Source of the DNA: an uncultured Lachnospiraceae bacterium
GTDB taxonomy: Bacteria > Bacillota > Clostridia > Lachnospirales > Lachnospiraceae
NCBI GenBank assembly: GCA_900549665.1
Contig: URPH01000036.1
Span: forward strand, 1 to 14,228
Direction: 5' to 3'
Length of the DNA stretch: 14,228 nucleotides
This document shows positions 7,723-13,882 of this stretch, piece after piece (position 1 is the first letter of the stretch; each line of letters opens with the position of its first letter). The notes under the pieces were generated by a model. It ran no database searches. It was not told the DNA's origin and saw nothing but the letters and a program-made list of their open reading frames with translations. Position numbers and translations under genes: made by a program.

Positions 7723-8283
7723 ATGGATAACGTTTTTATACAATTATTTATAGAATTTTTTCAGATTGGACTGTTTGCTGTGGGCGGAGGACCGGCGACA
7801 ATTCCGTTTCTGATGGACATTCCGTCCAGACATGACTGGTACACAAAGGCGGATGTGGTCAATATGCTTGCCATCAGCGAGAGTACGCCCGGACCGATCG
7901 GAATCAACATGGCAACCTATGCGGGCTTTCATGCAGCCGGGCTGACAGGTGGGATCGTAGCAACCTTTTCTTTGGTACTGCCGAGCCTGATCGTTATTGT
8001 GATCATTGCCAAGATTTTGGATAAATTCAATGAAAATCCTTATGTAAAATCATCGTTTGCCATGATCCGTCCGGTTGTTACCGGTCTGATCGCAACCGCG
8101 GTTTACGGTATTTTCCAGACGGCATTGTTTACCGCAAAGGATGGAAGCTTTCAGCTGCCGGTTTTTCCGCTGATCTTATGTGCCGTCTTTTTTGTGGCGA
8201 TGAATTTGAAAAAACTGAATAAAATACATCCTTTTTTCTGGATGGTCTGTGGGGCTGTGGCCGGTCTTATTTTTAAAATGTAG
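7723..8283 (+). CDS. Chromate transporter (CHR) family protein, second half-size subunit
   Basis: Encodes 186 residues from ATG 7723, preferred over the in-frame ATG 7711 because GGAG at 7713-7716 is 6 bases upstream of it, whereas 7711 has only a weak purine run. It has the same CHR family fold as the preceding protein: the motif GLFAVGGGPATIPFL near the N-terminus, then STPGPIGINMATYAGF and several hydrophobic helices, ending in a Lys/Phe-rich loop and a last membrane segment. It is clearly diverged from the first subunit (GGGPATIPFL against GGGLTMLPML), which fits an obligate antiparallel heterodimer. The two genes are separated by 54 bases without a terminator, so one transcript is likely. 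The transported ion cannot be told from sequence. Confidence 0.88.
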   Translation: MDNVFIQLFIEFFQIGLFAVGGGPATIPFLMDIPSRHDWYTKADVVNMLAISESTPGPIGINMATYAGFHAAGLTGGIVATFSLVLPSLIVIVIIAKILDKFNENPYVKSSFAMIRPVVTGLIATAVYGIFQTALFTAKDGSFQLPVFPLILCAVFFVAMNLKKLNKIHPFFWMVCGAVAGLIFKM

Positions 8284-8364
8284 GGATACTTCAATAAATA
8301 ATACCCACAATCTGTTTGATGTGTGTAATAACATGAAAAAACTGTCAATACAGGAGATAATCTG

Positions 8365-8394
8365 TTGAAAAGGTATCTTAAAAAATGATAAAAT
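8365..8394 (+). promoter_or_regulatory. Promoter for glgB with extended -10
   Basis: TTGAAA at 8365-8370, an 18-base spacer and TAAAAT at 8389-8394, preceded by TG at 8386-8387 as an extended -10 element. The start point is expected near 8401, giving a leader of about 80 nt. This leader contains the dyad TCGTCC (8450-8455) / GGACGA (8464-8469) just before the start codon. Confidence 0.65.
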
Positions 8395-8483
8395 ACGATA
8401 GTTACGACGCATGATGGCTGTGAAGCAGGTCGTGCCATAAGAAAATCAGTCGTCCGGACGTTGGGACGATGGATTGGGGGACT

Positions 8484-10274
8484 ATGAATTACGATGAATT
8501 TTTAAAAGGAACAGCATTCGATGCCTATACATATTTTGGGGCGCACGTGGAGTCGGATGGTGTTTCTTTTCGGGTTTATGCGCCAAATGCCAAAGATGTA
8601 AAGCTGATCGGTGACTTTTCCGGATGGGAAGAATACAATATGTATCCCTGTGAGTACAGAGGGGTGTGGCAGGCCTATATCAAGGGCGCAAAAGTCGGAC
8701 AATTATATAAATATGTGATCTGTACGCAGAGTGGTGAACGGATAGAGCACTGTGATCCGTATGGTTTTGCAATGGAAATGCCGCCGGCATTTGCTTCTGT
8801 GATTGAAGATCTTTCCGATTACCGGTTTGAGGATGACGAATGGATGAAACAGCGGGATAAGTGCTATGACCGTCCGATGAATATTTATGAGTGTTATCCC
8901 GGAAGCTTTCGTAAGGGGCAGGATTATGATGAAATGGCGGATGAACTGATCGCCTATCTCAAAGAAAACGGATTTCAGTATCTGGAGTTTATGCCGTTAT
9001 CGGAGCATCCGGCAAGCTGTTCCTGGGGATATCAGAACACCGGATTTTTTGCACCGACAAGGCGTTATGGCAGACCGGATCAGTTAAAAAAGCTCATTGA
9101 TCTCTGCCATCAGAATGGGATTGGTGTTTTGCTTGATTTTGTTCCGGTTCATTTTGCAATTGATTCCTACGGACTTGGAAAGTTTGACGGAACAGCGCTT
9201 TATGAATTCCCGAGTAAGGATATTGCCATCAGTGAATGGGGAACCTACAATTTTAATCATGCAAGGGGCGAGGTTGCAAGCTTTCTGCAGTCAAGCGCTT
9301 ATTACTGGCTGAAGGAATTTCACTTTGACGGGCTGCGGATGGATGCCATCAGCCGGATGATATACTGGCGCGGCAATCCGGACTGTGGTGTCAACACGAG
9401 TGCGGTAAATTTTATCAAGAGACTGAATTACGGACTGCACCGGCGTTTCCCACAGTGTATTTTAGTTGCCGAGGATTCGACGGACTTTTTGAAAGTGACA
9501 GCGCCGGTTACCTATCAGGGACTGGGATTTGATTATAAATGGGACATGGGCTTTATGAACGATACGCTGGAGTATTTCAAGGTAGAGCCCGCGCATCGAC
9601 CTGCACACTATTATAAGCTTGCATTTTCCATGCAGTACTTTTACACAGAATTATTTATGTTAACCTTATCCCATGATGAGGTGGTGCATGGCAAGGCTAC
9701 CATCATCCAGAAAATGTGGGGACAGTATGAGGATAAATGCCGTCAGATCAAAGCCTTTTATGCATATTTTTACACACATCCCGGTAAAAAGCTCAACTTT
9801 ATGGGCAATGAGATTGCACAGTTCCGCGAGTGGGATGAAGAAAGAGAGCAGGACTGGGATCTGATCAAATATCCGTTCCACGATGCTTTTCATAAGTATT
9901 ATATAAAGTTATGTAAACTTTATGAAAACGAACCGGCTTTATATGAAGGCGAGTACAATTCCGAATGCTTTGAATGGCTGGAGATTCATGCCAAGGAAAA
10001 ATCTACCTATGTATATGCCAGAAAGGGCAGGGACAACTGGATTGTGACAGCGCTTAACCTGTCAGACCAGTTCTGGAAGAATTTTACCTTTGGAATTGAT
10101 ACGTGCAAATCGATCAAGGAGCTTTTAAACAGTGATTGGCAATGTTACGGTGGTTGTACGAAGCCGGAGGATGACAACTGCCATATGTATCCGCAGGAAT
10201 ACAGTGGAAAGGACAGTCGCGTCGTGGTCGATCTGGCGCCGTTTAGTGCCAGAATTTTTAAAGTAGAGTTTTAA
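8484..10274 (+). CDS. glgB: 1,4-alpha-glucan branching enzyme (GH13)
   Basis: Encodes 596 residues from ATG 8484, which has a G-run (8476-8480) only 3 bases upstream; ATG 8469, five codons earlier, is also possible. The enzyme cuts an alpha-1,4 glucan and re-attaches the piece through an alpha-1,6 link, creating branches in glycogen. A single CBM48 domain covers about residues 15-110 (VSFRVYAPNAKDVKLIGDFS), without the extra N-terminal domain of the long bacterial type. The TIM barrel follows with VLLDFVPVHF, nucleophile Asp287 in GLRMDAI, acid/base Glu330 in LVAEDST and Asp398 in LSHDEVVHGK. FMGNEIAQFREWDE and a C-terminal beta domain complete it. VLLDFVPVHF and LSHDEVVHGK are typical of branching rather than debranching enzymes. 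No other glycogen genes are adjacent. It is flanked by its own promoter and terminator. Confidence 0.95.
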   Translation: MNYDEFLKGTAFDAYTYFGAHVESDGVSFRVYAPNAKDVKLIGDFSGWEEYNMYPCEYRGVWQAYIKGAKVGQLYKYVICTQSGERIEHCDPYGFAMEMPPAFASVIEDLSDYRFEDDEWMKQRDKCYDRPMNIYECYPGSFRKGQDYDEMADELIAYLKENGFQYLEFMPLSEHPASCSWGYQNTGFFAPTRRYGRPDQLKKLIDLCHQNGIGVLLDFVPVHFAIDSYGLGKFDGTALYEFPSKDIAISEWGTYNFNHARGEVASFLQSSAYYWLKEFHFDGLRMDAISRMIYWRGNPDCGVNTSAVNFIKRLNYGLHRRFPQCILVAEDSTDFLKVTAPVTYQGLGFDYKWDMGFMNDTLEYFKVEPAHRPAHYYKLAFSMQYFYTELFMLTLSHDEVVHGKATIIQKMWGQYEDKCRQIKAFYAYFYTHPGKKLNFMGNEIAQFREWDEEREQDWDLIKYPFHDAFHKYYIKLCKLYENEPALYEGEYNSECFEWLEIHAKEKSTYVYARKGRDNWIVTALNLSDQFWKNFTFGIDTCKSIKELLNSDWQCYGGCTKPEDDNCHMYPQEYSGKDSRVVVDLAPFSARIFKVEF

Positions 10275-10339
10275 ATTGAAAGAGTAAGCTGCCATATATG
10301 ATTGCGCAGATATAACAGAAAATAATAGAAATTTTAAAG

Positions 10340-10377
10340 ATCGGCTATAGTTTTATGCTATAGCCGATTATATTTTC
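10340..10377 (+). terminator. Rho-independent terminator after glgB
   Basis: A perfect 11-bp stem ATCGGCTATAG (10340-10350) / CTATAGCCGAT (10358-10368) with a 7-base loop, followed by the T-rich tail TATATTTTCT. It lies 65 bases beyond the glgB stop and separates glgB from the methionine operon. Confidence 0.9.
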
Positions 10378-10383
10378 TAAGTA

Positions 10384-10413
10384 TTAGCGTAATTCCTGAC
10401 AGGATGCTATACT
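10384..10413 (+). promoter_or_regulatory. Putative metNIQ promoter with extended -10 and internal palindrome
   Basis: TATACT at 10408-10413 is preceded by TG at 10405-10406, forming an extended -10; the -35 region TTAGCG (10384-10389, spacer 18) is weak. The spacer contains the palindrome TCCTG-A-CAGGA at 10394-10404, a possible operator. Transcription would start near 10420, leaving a 5' leader of about 330 nt before metN. Between 10414 and 10528 I see only a possible long-range stem ATCACA (10420-10425) / TGTGAT (10500-10505) and no recognisable riboswitch. Confidence 0.5.
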
Positions 10414-10528
10414 AAGCCCATCACAAAGATAACCGATCTGCAGATACAGAGTAGATCAGATGCAGGCAGAAATCTAAACTGTAATGAAGTTGTAAAGCCT
10501 GTGATAAAAATAAGAAACAGGAGGACAA

Positions 10529-10642
10529 ATGATTATGACAGGATCAATTAGCAAAAATACAATGATGAATATGCAGATATGCTGCTGTATGATGAGATGT
10601 CATGATATGGTTTATCCTGCTGTACCGTCAATACGTCGTTAA
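10529..10642 (+). CDS. Met/Cys-rich leader peptide of the metNIQ operon
   Basis: A 37-codon ORF preceded by a perfect AGGAGG (10519-10524), 4 bases before ATG 10529 and 10 bases before a second in-frame ATG at 10535. Eight residues are Met and four are Cys. The core, residues 16-27, reads QICCCMMRCHDM, so Cys codons lie at 10580-10588 and 10598-10600 and tandem Met codons at 10562-10567 and 10589-10594. There is no signal peptide or membrane segment. The ORF is followed by a terminator and then by metN, and its last codons contain the segment CTGTACC (10620-10626), which can pair with the terminator's 5' arm. This is the layout of ribosome-mediated attenuation; poly-cysteine leader ORFs that sense cysteine supply are known in actinobacteria. 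I infer that stalling at Cys or Met codons allows read-through into metN. I do not recognise a named family for this peptide, and a free-standing small protein remains possible. Confidence 0.75.
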   Translation: MIMTGSISKNTMMNMQICCCMMRCHDMVYPAVPSIRR

Positions 10643-10679
10643 AGACAGAGATGATTGATGTAAGCGTGGGCAGGTACAG
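10620..10679 (+). promoter_or_regulatory. Candidate antiterminator pairing in the metN leader
   Basis: CTGTACC (10620-10626), within codons 31-33 of the leader ORF, is perfectly complementary to GGTACAG (10673-10679). The latter overlaps the 5' arm of the terminator, so the two structures exclude each other. A ribosome stalled at the Cys/Met codons (10580-10609) would leave CTGTACC free, while one stopping at the TAA (10640-10642) would cover it and let the terminator form. Confidence 0.6.
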
Positions 10680-10697
10680 AAATGTATCTGTTTTTTT
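10671..10697 (+). terminator. Attenuator terminator ahead of metN
   Basis: The stem CAGGTAC (10671-10677) / GTATCTG (10684-10690) has one G-U pair and a 6-base loop, followed directly by seven T residues (10691-10697). It lies between the leader ORF and metN, inside the operon leader, so it must be regulated or leaky for metN to be expressed from the upstream promoter. Confidence 0.75.
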
Positions 10698-10703
10698 ATG
10701 AAT

Positions 10704-10720
10704 AAAAGCGGGAGCTTTTT
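10704..10720 (+). promoter_or_regulatory. Second small hairpin before the metN ribosome binding site
   Basis: AAAAGC (10704-10709) pairs with GCTTTT (10714-10719) around a GGGA loop of GNRA type, followed by one more T. It lies 14 bases after the attenuator and 11 bases before the AAGGAG of metN. It could be an accessory terminator or an mRNA-stabilising 5' element; the role is not evident. Confidence 0.4.
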
Positions 10721-10750
10721 ACAATTTAGGAAGGAGATTTTACAAGCAAT

Positions 10751-11752
10751 ATGATCCGATTAGAACAGGTAAGCAAGACATTTGTACAAAAGGATAAGCA
10801 GACAGAAGCTTTGAAAAATGTCAGTCTTACAATAGAAGATGGAAGTATTTTTGGTATTATCGGTTCATCCGGTGCCGGCAAATCGACACTGGTCCGATGT
10901 CTGAACCTGTTGGAGCGTCCGACAGAGGGAAAGGTCTATATCGATGATACGGAGCTGACCGCACTCGGAAGTGCTGATCTTAGAGCAGAAAGAAGAAAGA
11001 TAGGCATGGTGTTCCAGCAGTTCAATTTATTAGCTCAGAGAAATGCCCTGAAAAATGTGTGCTATCCGTTGGAGATTGCAGGCGTTGGCGCCAGACAGGC
11101 AAAGGAGAGGGCAAAAGAGCTTCTCAAAATGGTAGGACTTGAGGACCGCATGTACCATTATCCGGCACAGCTATCCGGTGGACAGAAACAGCGTGTGGCA
11201 ATCGCAAGAGCACTTGCAACCGAGCCTAAATACCTGCTTTGTGATGAAGCAACCAGTGCGCTGGATCCCAATACGACCAATTCCATTCTGGAACTTTTAA
11301 AAGAGATCAACGAGCGTCTGGGTGTCACGATCATCGTCATTACACATGAGATGCGGGTGGTTGAAAAGATCTGTACCCATGTAGCTGTTTTAAATGAGGG
11401 CGAGATCATTGAAGAGGGAAGCATTCAGGATGTGTTCCTATCGCCCAAGACAAAGGTTGCGCAGGAAATGATCTATCCCAAGCAGAAATTTGAAAAACAG
11501 GATCACAGCGGAAGGCTGTTTCGACTGGTCTTTGGCGGACAGGCGTCTTCCGAACCGGTTTTGGCAAATCTGGTTTTGCACTGTCAGATCCCGGTCAACA
11601 TTTTGGGAGCCGGAACCGAGGATATCGGCGGAAGAGCTTATGGACAGATGCTTCTGGAATTTCCGGACAATGAAGAGCTGATCGCCCGGGCCAAGAAATA
11701 TCTGGACGAAATACAAGTACACTATGAGGAGGAATTTATCGATGGAATTTAG
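10751..11752 (+). CDS. metN: Methionine ABC importer ATP-binding protein MetN
   Basis: Encodes 333 residues. It is the cytoplasmic ATPase that powers uptake of L- and D-methionine with MetI and MetQ. Walker A GSSGAGKST is at 38-46, the Q-loop in VFQQFN, signature LSGGQ at 141-145, Walker B Asp165-Glu166 in LLCDEATSAL and the switch His199 in THEMRVV. A C-terminal NIL domain (about 255-330, LVFGGQASSEPVLANLVLHC) is the hallmark of MetN; in characterised MetN proteins it binds methionine and inhibits transport when the cell is replete. The start is the only reasonable ATG, but AAGGAG (10731-10736) is 14 bases upstream, which is unusually far. The stop overlaps the start of metI. Expression is probably set by the attenuator just upstream. 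Confidence 0.96.
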   Translation: MIRLEQVSKTFVQKDKQTEALKNVSLTIEDGSIFGIIGSSGAGKSTLVRCLNLLERPTEGKVYIDDTELTALGSADLRAERRKIGMVFQQFNLLAQRNALKNVCYPLEIAGVGARQAKERAKELLKMVGLEDRMYHYPAQLSGGQKQRVAIARALATEPKYLLCDEATSALDPNTTNSILELLKEINERLGVTIIVITHEMRVVEKICTHVAVLNEGEIIEEGSIQDVFLSPKTKVAQEMIYPKQKFEKQDHSGRLFRLVFGGQASSEPVLANLVLHCQIPVNILGAGTEDIGGRAYGQMLLEFPDNEELIARAKKYLDEIQVHYEEEFIDGI

Positions 11753-12407
11753 TCAGTTACTTTCTCTGTTGGGAAGCGGAGCACTGGAAACCTTGTATAT
11801 GGTTATTTTATCCACGGCATGCTCTTATCTTGTAGGAATACCGCTCGGTGTACTGCTTTTTATTACAGATAAAAAAGGAATTTGTCCCTGCCGGATCTTA
11901 AACTGGATTTTGGGAGTGATCGTCAATCTGACAAGATCCATTCCGTTTATTATCCTGCTGATCGCCATTTTACCATTTACCAGACTGGTAGCCGGAACGA
12001 CGATCGGAACCAATGCAACCGTAGTTCCGCTGGTTGTGGCAGCGATCCCCTTCATCGCAAGAATGGTGGAATCATCCTTAAAGGAAGTGGATTATGGTGT
12101 GATCGAAGCCGCACAGGCTATGGGATCCGGAAACTTCCAGATTATATGGAAGGTGCTTTTGCCGGAAGCGCGTCCGTCACTGTTTGTCGGCTGTACCATT
12201 GCTTTTGCAACATTGCTTGGATATTCCGCAATGGCCGGATTTACCGGGGGCGGTGGTCTTGGAGCAATCGCCATCAACTATGGCTATTACCGCTACAAGG
12301 CAGGCATCATGTGGGCAACCGTACTGGTACTCGTGCTGATCGTACAGATTTTCCAGGAGCTTGGCATGTTTATTGCCAACAAGACGGATAAACGTATCCG
12401 GAATTGA
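11742..12407 (+). CDS. metI: Methionine ABC importer permease MetI
   Basis: Encodes 221 residues from ATG 11742, chosen because AGGAGG at 11727-11732 lies 9 bases upstream; ATG 11724 is in frame but precedes that site. The start overlaps the end of metN by 11 bases, so translation is coupled. The protein has about five hydrophobic transmembrane segments and the EAA loop that docks on MetN (EAAQAMG at 122-128, followed by IIWKVLLPEA). The GGGGLGAIAINYGYYR stretch near the C-terminus is typical of MetI-type permeases. Its final codons, for KTDKRIRN, resemble the 35-bp tandem repeats that follow immediately, suggesting that the repeats arose by duplication of the gene's 3' end. Confidence 0.95.
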   Translation: MEFSQLLSLLGSGALETLYMVILSTACSYLVGIPLGVLLFITDKKGICPCRILNWILGVIVNLTRSIPFIILLIAILPFTRLVAGTTIGTNATVVPLVVAAIPFIARMVESSLKEVDYGVIEAAQAMGSGNFQIIWKVLLPEARPSLFVGCTIAFATLLGYSAMAGFTGGGGLGAIAINYGYYRYKAGIMWATVLVLVLIVQIFQELGMFIANKTDKRIRN

Positions 12408-12411
12408 TAAA

Positions 12412-12547
12412 AAAACAGACCGGATGGAAGTGTCCGGAAAATAATGAAAACAGACCGGATGGAAGTGTCCGGAAAATAATGAAAACAGACCGGATGGATG
12501 TGTCTGAAAAAATAATGAAAATAAATTGGATGAAGGTTGGTGAATAA
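12412..12547 (+). repeat. 35-bp tandem repeat between metI and metQ
   Basis: Two identical 35-bp units lie at 12412-12446 and 12447-12481. A third unit of 36 bp with a few changes is at 12482-12517, and a degenerate partial fourth runs from 12518 to about 12547. Each of the first two contains CCGGA...TCCGG (8-base loop), able to form a short hairpin; the third has lost part of it. The last 3' segment of metI (from about 12376) aligns with the unit at the same 35-36 bp spacing, including a CGGAT...ATCCG dyad at 12385-12400. There are no unique spacers, so this is not CRISPR. The effect may be on mRNA stability or on the ratio of metQ to metNI. Confidence 0.9.
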
Positions 12548-12602
12548 AAAATCAGATACGCCAACATCATTATATGAAAAAGAGGAAAGAGGAGAACACA
12601 TT

Positions 12603-13499
12603 ATGAAAAAGAAAAACTTTACCGTATTACTGGCAACTTTAGCACTTGGCGCAGCTCTTTTAACAGGCTGCGGTTCGCAGGAGAGCACAGCAGATGATGC
12701 TGCCACAGCAGAAACCACAGAGACAACAGAAAGCGCTGACAGCGCAGCAGATGCTTCTGATACACAGGAGCTTGAGACTATCAAGGTTGGCGCAAGCATT
12801 ACCCCTCATGCAGAGATTTTAGCACAGGTAAAAGACAAACTGGCAGAAGAAGGCTATGACCTTGAAATCGTAGAGTACAATGACTATGTACTTCCCAACA
12901 CCGCGTTGGAAGACGGCGAGCTGGATGCAAACTTCTTCCAGCATCAGCCTTATTTAGATGATTTCAATGCAGAAAACGGTACACATCTTGTTTCCGTAGC
13001 TGCTGTTCACTTTGAGCCCTTTGGACTTTACGCAGGAAAAACCTCAAGCCTTGACGAATTAAAAGAGGGTGCATCTGTAGCAGTTCCCAATGATACAACC
13101 AATGAAGCACGCGCATTACTGTTACTTGAAGCACAGGGCCTGATCAAATTAAAAGAAGACGCCGGTCTTTCCGCTACGGTTCTGGATATCGTTGAAAATC
13201 CTTTAAACCTTGAAATCAAGGAAATTGAAGCAGCTCAGCTTGTTCGTTCTTTACCGGATGTTGATATTGCAGCAATCAATGGTAACTACGCAGCAGAAGG
13301 CGGCTTAAATGTAGCAGATGCCATCGCTGTAGAAGCTTCTGACTCACTTGCAGCAGATACTTATGCAAATGTTATTGCCGTAAAAGAAGGCAATGAAGAC
13401 AGTGCAAAGACAAAAGCTTTGGTTGACGCTGTATTAAGCGATGATGTAAAAACTTACATCAATGACACATATGGTAATGCAGTTATTCCGGTATTCTAG
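12603..13499 (+). CDS. metQ: Methionine-binding lipoprotein MetQ (NlpA family)
   Basis: Encodes 298 residues from ATG 12603, with AGGAG at 12590-12594 8 bases upstream; an in-frame TTG at 12537 would add 22 residues before a perfect signal peptide and is rejected. The N-terminus is a lipoprotein signal: MKKK, a hydrophobic stretch and the lipobox LLTGC with lipidated Cys23. An Ala/Thr/Glu/Asp/Ser-rich linker (24-58) tethers the solute-binding domain (about 60-298). This begins TIKVGASITPHAEIL and contains VLPNTALEDGELDANFFQHQPYL-type conserved residues, NDTTNEARALLLLEAQGLIKL and ENPLNLEIKEIEAAQL, all typical of NlpA/MetQ. It delivers methionine from outside the membrane to MetI. Lying last in the operon behind the repeat array, it may be expressed at a different level from metNI, which is common because binding proteins are needed in excess. 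Confidence 0.96.
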   Translation: MKKKNFTVLLATLALGAALLTGCGSQESTADDAATAETTETTESADSAADASDTQELETIKVGASITPHAEILAQVKDKLAEEGYDLEIVEYNDYVLPNTALEDGELDANFFQHQPYLDDFNAENGTHLVSVAAVHFEPFGLYAGKTSSLDELKEGASVAVPNDTTNEARALLLLEAQGLIKLKEDAGLSATVLDIVENPLNLEIKEIEAAQLVRSLPDVDIAAINGNYAAEGGLNVADAIAVEASDSLAADTYANVIAVKEGNEDSAKTKALVDAVLSDDVKTYINDTYGNAVIPVF

Positions 13500-13593
13500 G
13501 AAGTAGCGAATGGACGGATTGGATAATTGACCGCGAGATAATGGGCAGGATTAAACCGTTGTCTTAGGAATATTAAGAAGAATATAATTTTAT

Positions 13594-13656
13594 AATATGC
13601 TCTTGCGAATTTATGGTTTTAATGTTATGATTTCTGCAAGAGCATATTTCTATTTT
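13594..13656 (+). terminator. Probable terminator after metQ
   Basis: A perfect 13-bp inverted repeat AATATGCTCTTGC (13594-13606) / GCAAGAGCATATT (13636-13648) with a 29-base AT-rich loop, followed by the T-rich stretch TCTATTTT. The loop is large and the T run is interrupted, so efficiency is uncertain, but the position about 95 bases after metQ fits the end of the metNIQ operon. I see nothing else in 13500-13593. Confidence 0.65.
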
Positions 13657-13660
13657 CTGA

Positions 13661-13690
13661 TAGAATGTTGACGGTTAAAAATACATTCTA
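13661..13690 (+). promoter_or_regulatory. Dyad operator candidate around the -35 box
   Basis: TAGAATGT (13661-13668) and ACATTCTA (13683-13690) are perfect inverted repeats with a 14-base spacer, so their centres are 22 bp, about two helical turns, apart. They enclose the TTGACG -35 box and end just before the -10 box of the promoter described next. A dimeric repressor bound here would block transcription of the downstream nuclease unit. Confidence 0.45.
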
Positions 13691-13697
13691 ATCTAAT
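13668..13697 (+). promoter_or_regulatory. Putative promoter for the small ORF and nuclease gene
   Basis: TTGACG at 13668-13673 and TCTAAT at 13692-13697 with an 18-base spacer. The start would fall near 13704, leaving about 60 nt before the small ORF at 13763. The -10 box is one mismatch from consensus. Confidence 0.45.
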
Positions 13698-13762
13698 TTC
13701 TTACATCAATTCTTAGATCTTATGCTTTTAAATTCATTAAAACTTTATAAAGCAGGAGATTT

Positions 13763-13855
13763 ATGAAAAGGATGAGAAAGGATTGTTACCAGTTTCAAAT
13801 TTGGTTTCGAATCATATATCAGACTTTGGATTGTGAAACAGAACGTGCTATATAA
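13763..13855 (+). CDS. Small upstream ORF, 30 codons, unknown function
   Basis: ATG 13763 is preceded by AGGAG at 13754-13758, 4 bases away, and the frame stays open for 30 codons to TAA 13853-13855. The peptide starts MKRMRKDC, is basic and aromatic in the middle (FQIWFRIIYQ) and acidic at the end (DCETE). I recognise no family. It ends just before a hairpin that hides the ribosome binding site of the next gene, so its translation could open that site. It may be only a regulatory ORF, a degenerate remnant, or chance. Confidence 0.35.
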   Translation: MKRMRKDCYQFQIWFRIIYQTLDCETERAI

Positions 13856-13857
13856 AT

Positions 13858-13875
13858 TCTCCTGCAAAAAGGAGG
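13858..13875 (+). promoter_or_regulatory. Hairpin sequestering the nuclease Shine-Dalgarno
   Basis: CTCCT (13859-13863) pairs with AGGAG (13870-13874), plus a possible U-G pair 13858/13875, around a GCAAAA loop. The paired AGGAG is the ribosome binding site of the gene starting at 13883. The hairpin begins three bases after the stop of the small ORF. Confidence 0.5.
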
Positions 13876-13882
13876 ATGCTAT

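Noticed and set aside
10420..10750. S-box (SAM) riboswitch or T-box expected upstream of metN
   Set aside because: The conserved S-box core and the T-box sequence were looked for by eye and not found; the leader peptide and attenuator explain the region better. A covariance-model search would be decisive.
12412..12547. CRISPR-like array of about 35-bp repeats
   Set aside because: The units are directly abutting with no unique spacers, and no cas genes are present, so this is a simple tandem repeat.
13594..13648. Insertion-sequence end (terminal inverted repeat) near the nuclease gene
   Set aside because: The inverted repeat closes on itself over 29 bases after metQ and has no partner flanking the nuclease within the window, so a terminator is the simpler reading.
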